Source: Apiospora phragmitis
Taxonomy: Eukaryota; Ascomycota; Sordariomycetes; Amphisphaeriales; Apiosporaceae
Assembly: GCA_038363925.1 (NCBI GenBank)
Contig: JAQQWL010000011.1
Coordinates: forward strand, 4,154,001 to 4,218,000
Direction of reading: 5' to 3'
DNA length: 64,000 bases
The translations under genes were made by a program, and so were the position numbers. Each line of letters opens with the position of its first letter. Positions within the stretch are counted from its first letter, which is position 1. The notes under the pieces were generated by a model that was not told where the DNA came from, searched no databases, and saw nothing but the letters and a program-made list of their open reading frames with translations. Of the stretch, positions 57,882 to 64,000 are shown one piece after another.

Positions 57882-59604
57882 GCGACGAAGATTTTTGGGG
57901 GTTACATAGACAGGATTTGGAGTCAAGCAGCCGAAAAAGTGCATGCGTATCATCGTCGTGGCCTTATACCCCTGACACATACAAAGTGCAGTTACAGTCA
58001 CGGGTTTCTAAAAATGGAGATGTTTTACTAGACAGACCGGAATGCGTGCAGTAAGTAGGGAGAAGAGATAAAGTTGGCTGAAGACGAAGTAAACGAGTCT
58101 ACGGGCTTTTTACCCGAGCGATCTGCGATTCGGGGCCGCCTAGACCGACTACTTACTAAGTTACTCGGGAACTCGCTATTATGTAAGTGACAGCTGTACA
58201 TCCAGATGTAAATGGGACCGACTGATTGACAGCCAACGGTGATGCTAGCTAGCTCCCCGAACCTGTTCTATGTCAAATGATGTCTTGTTGTTTTTGTCTA
58301 TGCCAAGTATTTTTTTGGTCATGAGCCGAACATTTTGGGAAGGTCGTTGCGAGGAAAAGACGTTGACGCTAAGCGCTGGCTGACTCCTTCTAGTTCTGGA
58401 AAGCCGAAGAACAAGGAGAAAAAGAAAACGGTCAGCTGCCGGATGGGCTGGGTAAGTACGGTCTATTCTTGGGGTCCGATTTCCTCCCTTTTTTTTCCTA
58501 TCCTCCCCATATGTAAGTGGACGGAAGTACCGCAAGCCCCATTGGTTTACAGGGGGTGGGAAACATGTATAGCATCCTTCTCCTGTACATACTCACAGCT
58601 CTTCTACCGGCTTATTGATGTGTCTCCACCCGCGGAAGGCCCCTTTTCTCCGCCTTTCATGTAGAAACAAAACCCGCCGACCGGGGGGGGGGGCATACCT
58701 GCATCGACATGCGGCAGTCAGTAGATGGAGGCTACCAGCCCACCGGTGCGGTCGTGTCGGACTGGCTGCTGGTCATGAACCGCGTGGGTACGGGCGGCGG
58801 ATCTCTGCTTGCCAGCGTGGACGTTCGATGCGCGGGAGAAGATTTTTTCTTTCCTTCTCCCGCTTTCATTTACCAGATTTCGTGCGCCGGCGCCCGCGGC
58901 GGGCTCCCCGCCGCTCCCGCTCACCGCTGCTGACGACGTGGATATCTGGACGGGGCCATGCTGCCTGCGGGCGGTGAGGATCGTGATCTGGTGCCAAATC
59001 AGCATAACATGATGGCGAACCCTCAACGCTTTTGGTTCATCGAATGACGGAGTGGCATTTGGCATGGGCTTATGTATGTACTTCAAACCTTGTATGTAGA
59101 AGCCGTTGAGAACTCCAATGGGTTAAAAGGGTACAGTCTCTGGAATGGTTCGGTGATGAGACCCGCACACAGAATACGAAAATGCAACCTGGTTTTCACA
59201 GGTTTGGGGGAGCAAGGCAAGGCACGAGATCTGCTATTGCACATGGTTAAGCTACGGACTTGGGTTATCGAAATATTAACCATCTAAAGCTCGTAGGTAC
59301 CCTCCTTGGCTCGTATTGTCGAGTCAAAATGCATCAAATTGTGCCAAGCCATGATGAGCGTTGTGCTACATGCTGCGGATACTCCCGTTGTGTCAATATT
59401 GCAAACTTTCTCTGCTTCGTACTCGGTCTTCGTCTCGAGCCCGAATATACCTCTTTCCCTGAGGCTGATCTAATCCTACAACCCCCTAGTTACTCACACT
59501 AAAGGTGAAACTCCCGAGTACCATGAATATGAGCGGCCCATGTGTACGGGGTGTCACGGTGAGCTCGCCTCCGCTGGCCTGTAATCCGGATGGCTGGCTC
59601 GCCA
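57882..59604. other. Convergent intergenic region between ADE5,7 and the GHKL gene
   Basis: 1.7 kb without a supported gene. It contains a G10 homopolymer near 58684-58693 and a GC-rich patch at about 58870-58930. Short frames lack motifs. Confidence 0.45.
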
Positions 59605-62116
59605 TCAGGAGCTACGGACTCGCTTTGCAGTTGGGCTCTGCGGAGCACTACGCTTCACAGGCGTCTTCTTGGCGCTGGCTTTCGGAGCATTCACGAGAGG
59701 GATACCGACGACGGCTTCCTGGCTCTTGGCGTTCGAGGCCTTATACCATTTTCGAGGAGTCATGATGTTGATGTTGTCGAGTCCCTTGCCCAAAGCTATC
59801 AACCTCGGTTAGTAATACTCAGCCACCTGGTATGACACACTTGCATACTCACTGTAAGTTCGCTTCCTGACAACTGGTGTTGGAGGTGGAGGCGGAGTAG
59901 TCGCCCGGGGCATGGCCGTCGTGTTCTCAGACACCACAATGAAGGAAGAAGGCTCTGATGAGTTGTATATGACTGCAAAGCACTGCTCATCCTCCTTGAG
60001 TGCCGAAAATGTGACTTCTCCGTCGCCTGGTTTATAGTAGCACCCAAAGCTACCGCAAACAGGTGCTTGAGGTGGACGTTCCATTTTTCGGTTGAGAATG
60101 CATCGTTTCTCCACCGGTGAATCTATAACAATAGTAAGTAACAATAGACAGAAGAGAATGGATCTAGAGACTTACATTCCCCCGCTAGCAATATGTCCTT
60201 GAGATGGGCGCATGTTGATACTTGATGTACCTCGACATGGAGAAAGTCTATACTGGGCTTCCAAGAAGCACCAGGGCCACAAGTGACGCGCAGCTTTGGC
60301 TCATGGGACGGGCCAGGCATACTGATGCTCAAGCTTTTTTTGAGCTGTATGCAATCATGTAAACGTTGTTCGGTTTGGATGACGGCTCTTTCCTTGTACC
60401 AGCTCCGCGGACAGTCGTCCGCCACGCGTGGACCAAAACGCCCTTCCGCCAGCTGGTGAATGATACTGCGGAAGAGCTGCTTTACAGTGAGAAACAAGAT
60501 TGGGGCATCAGGGGCGCCCGCAACTCCAAGCTTGGCAACAACTTGCTCGTGCAAAAACCAGCTTTTAGTAATCCGGACCAGGTCCTCTGCTTCTTCCCAC
60601 ATGGTTGTGAGATCCAATCCGACGCCTTCGACACACATGAGGCGGGTCTTCTCGGTTTGGGTACAAGAACGCAAGCATGCGCTTAGGTACCAGTGAACGT
60701 CCTTAGAAAATGAGAAGTTTGGAATAGTCTGTTCCTTTTGGTTCAGAAATCGACTGCGTTTTTCCTCCTCGGCGGTCCGAACGAGGCGTCGAGAATGCAG
60801 GATATCCCAATAATTCTCTTCCAGGAAGTGTGGCTCTCTTCCAAGGCTTCGTATAGTTCTGGCGAGTTGGCAATCCTAGACATAGCTCAGTATTCTGACC
60901 ACGTCCATTCGGTGACTTCTTTTGCACTCACCTTGTCCCATTCACTCCGTGCATAATACCAACGCTTCTCGAAGGACTTCGAGAAAAAGATAGATTTTGA
61001 GTTGGTTGGTGATTTCAGTACAGAGGAAGTATCTTGCCTGAGAGACGTCAGCATAGTCGGGAGAGCGGCTGTTCAGCATCTCGTGCATTTCGCCGATGAG
61101 ATTTGGATTCTTTGGTAGAACATCGGCCCAGATTGAGAAGATAGCTCTTGCTTCGTCCTTGGCACCAGCTAAAGACTGTCGGTCTCTGTTCGTGCTGCCG
61201 TCGGCGAAATTGTACCCAAAACGAAGGGGTTTGCCTGTTATACTGGCTGAATCTTGGACTGGCCCATGACTGCTTCTGGATGACTTCAAGAGCAGGCCTT
61301 TTAGGTAGATATTACCACGCAGGGTAGCGCTAGTGATGAGATCGCCCCCCGGTGTCGAGATGATACCATCGTTTTCTATCTGCTGCAAGAAAAGAGCGGC
61401 CTTGGCCCAGTTGTTGAAATCCTGGACTGTGACGCTGTTCCCCAAGCCAATGATGAACTTGATGTCGTCCTGGGGCGTTGCAGCTACTGGAATTAACCCC
61501 TCTTGGAGATCGGGCTTGCTCGATCGTGCTTCCATTACAATATCGTAGTCTTGTAGACGACTCGTGTTAATCACGAGTTTGTCGTGTTTATCGAACCTAG
61601 GTTCCTAACGGAAGCCTCCAGTGTTGAAGCAAATGGAGTGTTTATGTGGCGCGCGCATCAACACGAGGAGGGCAACCTTGAGGCCATCGCCATGCTCACC
61701 GGCTTGGCCGCTGTCTTTCTGCTTTGTGGTGCCACCTAGGTCAAAGTTACTTGGTTGTATAGTGGCCTTACGGTTCACCAACTCTACCCTTCCACCTTGC
61801 ATATTTCCGGAGAAGCGAAGGTATCCAAGATACTGAGCTGACTGGGTGTTGGGTCTTACAGGCACCTTGTAGATAATCTCGTTCTGTGATTTCTGTTCGC
61901 GGATAACCGTGAAGTCAATCTCGTTTAGATCGAAGGATCTGATAATACCATCGCGCCTGCCGAAATTAGGAGAGCCTCGAAACGGTCCCAATGAAACGTT
62001 ACTTACCAGTTCTGCACAAGTTCGCGGAAAGCCTCCCATGGCTCCCACTGTGTGCCATACGTCGATCGTAGGTTTGTGTGTATGGTATAATACCGGTGGA
62101 TGCTATCGAGGGTCAT
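59605..62116 (-). pseudogene. Fungus-specific GHKL (HSP90-like) ATPase-domain gene with nonsense codon and frameshift
   Basis: This resembles a filamentous-fungal family with an N-terminal Bergerat (HSP90/MORC-like) fold and unknown role. I reconstruct five exons: 62116-62007, 61956-60932, 60875-60176, 60122-59853 and 59795-59605, all GT-AG. The N-box is WEAFRELVQNWRDG (rebuilt across intron 1), the G2-type box GEHGDGLKVALLVLMR. Family landmarks include SASITGKPLRFGYNFADGST, RWYYARSEWDK, VRTAEEEKRSRF and a Cys-containing VEVHQVSTCAHLKDILLAGE. The C-terminus ends with a nuclear-type KRSAPQSPTAKRVRSS. Two lesions: an in-frame TAG at 61605-61607 where the family has Trp (GGFRW), and one extra base in a T5 run (A5, 60984-60988) that shifts frame before FSKSFEKRWYY. 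Intact it would have about 764 residues. No Met follows the stop in a position that would rescue the ATPase fold. Confidence 0.8.
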
Positions 62117-63390
62117 GATGCTTTCCTCGCTGGACTGGCCGGCCATGTTGAAGTCGTGCAGGACGCTGTGTCCGGGGCAATATTAGAAATGATGGAGGAA
62201 GTATGGTCTCCGGACAGCTCCTAGATATTGAGTATTGAGTGAGTGTGTGCAATGAAAAGAGGCAGGTATCTAAGTGATGTTCTGCTGGTAACCTCGTGAA
62301 CCCGTTCTGCCAGTCTAATGTGCCGAGAGGAGGAATGGAACGCGACGGCTGCCGCTGCCAATGTAACTTGGAATACAGGAACTAGAAATTTAGGAAGCCG
62401 CGACGGAGTGGTGCTTACCTTACTTATGTGGAAGAGGATGACTGTCCAGACCGCCAAATGCTCACCCAGTGCCCACCTCAATGTTGCCACTGGTATATAG
62501 GAGGGTTTGCTGCCGTCTTGGTTGTTGATCTTGCTGCTCCCGACTTGAAGGGGACGCCCTCACTTTCCTTGCAGGCAATAGCGAGGAGACCGTCCACAGA
62601 CATTTCAAACACGCATCTTGCAGATCTAAGCATGTCAAGTCTTGATACCAGGGTTATATCTGATTTTGTATTCTTGCATACTTGATGCCATGGCAGTGTC
62701 CTGCCTGGCCATCAATCAACTAACTACATATTTGCACAGGCGCTTTCGAGTACATAGCGTGCAAGGCAAACCCCACCGCAGTCATGACCAGCGAGGAGGA
62801 CGCACATGACGAGTCAACTTAGGCATCTACAGCTCTGCCGTAGCGCTAGGATGAACTGCCTAGGAACCATACCTACCTAGATGGAACAGTGACTGCCAAA
62901 GTTGACCTAGAGGATAGAAAAGACAGTGAGTGATAGGATGTGAGTAGTCACGTATAGGGGCTGCGGCACCTATCGACGGGTCGACATAACAGAAACCGGG
63001 TCAAGTAGTGCAATAGAAAGGCTGGTTTGAGTGGGTAACTTCTGGTATTCTTTGAATGATCTGTGGAGAATATGTAATACGCAGAGAGCGAGTTGAGGCT
63101 AGATCAATCCACCGGGAACGCAGGGCTGCCTTTTCCGAAATCCAAATATAGTAAACCTCGAGGGGCACCAAGTCCAGTTGAGGCCGAACTCTGAGAACCG
63201 CCCGAGGCGAGGTCTTTTTTCATCCGCCAATTCCATCCCGTCCATCCAACCTTTCGCTTTCCAAACTTCTAAGACTATAAACCCAAAAAATAACACTGCT
63301 GAAATGAAAGGCGGCAGACCCCTGGCAAACCCGTTTTTCTGTGGAAAGATGTGCTTCAACTACAAGAGACACAATGTGAGGCATGTTCAG
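62117..63390. other. Intergenic region upstream of the GHKL gene
   Basis: 1.3 kb without a supported gene. It holds the promoter of the GHKL gene and the 3' end region of the next minus-strand gene. Confidence 0.45.
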
Positions 63391-64000
63391 TTAATGAACA
63401 CCCTGACAGTGGCCAACCCACTCAATGTCACCGAAATCATGGCGCTTCTCCCGGCGCCAGTTCCATGTATCTCGGCCTTTGTTCCACGGGCAATCACGCG
63501 GCAGTGCGTGATCCCGATTCAATTTGTAATTATTATGATTGGCGTGTTCCCAAACGCTCGAACCAATCCCATGAAGATTGCTGTTAAATCCAAATCCAAT
63601 TTGTCGTGACTTCGTCAAGGTGGCCAAGGGGGTCGATGGCTTCTCTGGGGGCGCCGCGTTGATGGCCCGGCGGCGTTCCCCAAGTGCGGCCCACTTGTCC
63701 ATCCCAGACCGCTTCGGAGGCGGCGAGTAGTGATGACCAAGATCCTCCGACGGCTTCGACGGTGCCGGTTCGTGGAAGAAGAACCCGTCCGCAACCAAAT
63801 CCCCGTCGATATCGCTGAAGGTATCATCCACAGGCGAAGCCTCTGGCTCCTCGTAACCAGACACCTGCGCCTGGGCGGATCCCTGATCCTGCTGAGATGG
63901 AGTAGCGTCGTCCTTACTCTCTTGGCTCCAACTCCTAGCATTGAGTTCCTTGAGCGCTTGGAGTTGGCGTTCGCGCTCTTCCTCGTCCTCCTCGATATCC
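63391..64000 (-). CDS. Hypothetical protein, 3' part only (5' end outside the window)
   Basis: I do not recognise it. The minus-strand frame is open from the window edge (63999) to a stop at 63391, at least 202 residues. The visible part starts with a charged helix DIEEDEEERERQLQALKELN, then a Gln/Ser-rich stretch, an acidic patch (DDTFSDIDGDLVADG) and a basic KRSGMDKWAALGERRRAI. It ends with a Trp/His/Asn-rich tail (NKGRDTWNWRREKRHDFGDI). No internal Met is a convincing start, and the start must lie beyond the window. A 143-codon frame on the opposite strand is a shadow of it. Confidence 0.7.
   Translation of the reverse strand, partial: DIEEDEEERERQLQALKELNARSWSQESKDDATPSQQDQGSAQAQVSGYEEPEASPVDDTFSDIDGDLVADGFFFHEPAPSKPSEDLGHHYSPPPKRSGMDKWAALGERRRAINAAPPEKPSTPLATLTKSRQIGFGFNSNLHGIGSSVWEHANHNNYKLNRDHALPRDCPWNKGRDTWNWRREKRHDFGDIEWVGHCQGVH

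Noticed and set aside
63178..63609. 143-residue plus-strand frame
   Set aside because: Antisense to the 3' part of the partial acidic gene, whose frame stays open to the window edge.
1..64000. CRISPR array, bacterial operon, prophage or rRNA genes
   Set aside because: No regularly spaced repeats with unique spacers and no rRNA; introns and gene content are fungal nuclear.

Overview
This window looks like nuclear DNA of a filamentous ascomycete, most likely a Sordariomycete. The reasons are compact genes with short GT-AG introns, a CLA4-type PAK kinase, a fused ADE5,7 purine gene, an Ecl1-type zinc protein, a fungus-specific GHKL ATPase, and a large AT-rich block whose transposons carry the C-to-T, TpA-enriched signature of repeat-induced point mutation (RIP).

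Bases 1 to about 22,600 form a gene-free transposon graveyard. In order it holds: a head-to-head pair of pogo/Fot1-like DDE transposase remnants forming a ~0.95 kb-arm inverted repeat; a truncated Ty3/gypsy copy (A); a 495-bp terminal-repeat miniature element (TRIM-1); an unassigned, higher-GC island; a full-length Ty3/gypsy chromovirus (copy B) with both LTRs and a decayed chromodomain; a Ty1/copia element interrupted by a second 495-bp miniature element (TRIM-2); a third pogo remnant; and a gypsy-type LTR broken by a solo LTR of the TRIM family. All three TRIM insertions have perfect 5-bp target duplications.

Base composition changes abruptly near 22,600 and ordinary genes follow: RPF1 (minus, 8 exons including a 6-nt microexon), GRS1 (plus, dual start), CLA4 (plus), YAF9 (minus), a COQ11-like Rossmann protein (plus, GC-AG intron), SYF2 (minus), a predicted mitochondrial orphan (plus), a weak hypothetical gene (minus), a secreted/membrane kelch protein (plus), an Ecl1-family gene (plus), ADE5,7 (plus), a GHKL-ATPase gene with a nonsense codon and a frameshift (minus), and the 3' end of an acidic hypothetical gene (minus, running off the window). 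No operon logic applies. The genes cover ribosome biogenesis, translation, splicing, chromatin, polarity signalling, coenzyme Q and purine synthesis.

Several genes that should be intact (GRS1, YAF9, ADE5,7, probably the kelch tail and the GHKL gene) are each broken by a single-base indel, mostly inside a short homopolymer. The most economical reading is consensus error in the assembly, but each case is listed separately because the ADE5,7 break falls exactly at a domain boundary and the GHKL gene also has a RIP-type nonsense change. The long gaps (27.6-31.3, 45.4-52.7, 53.9-55.5 and 57.9-59.6 kb) show no gene I can support.
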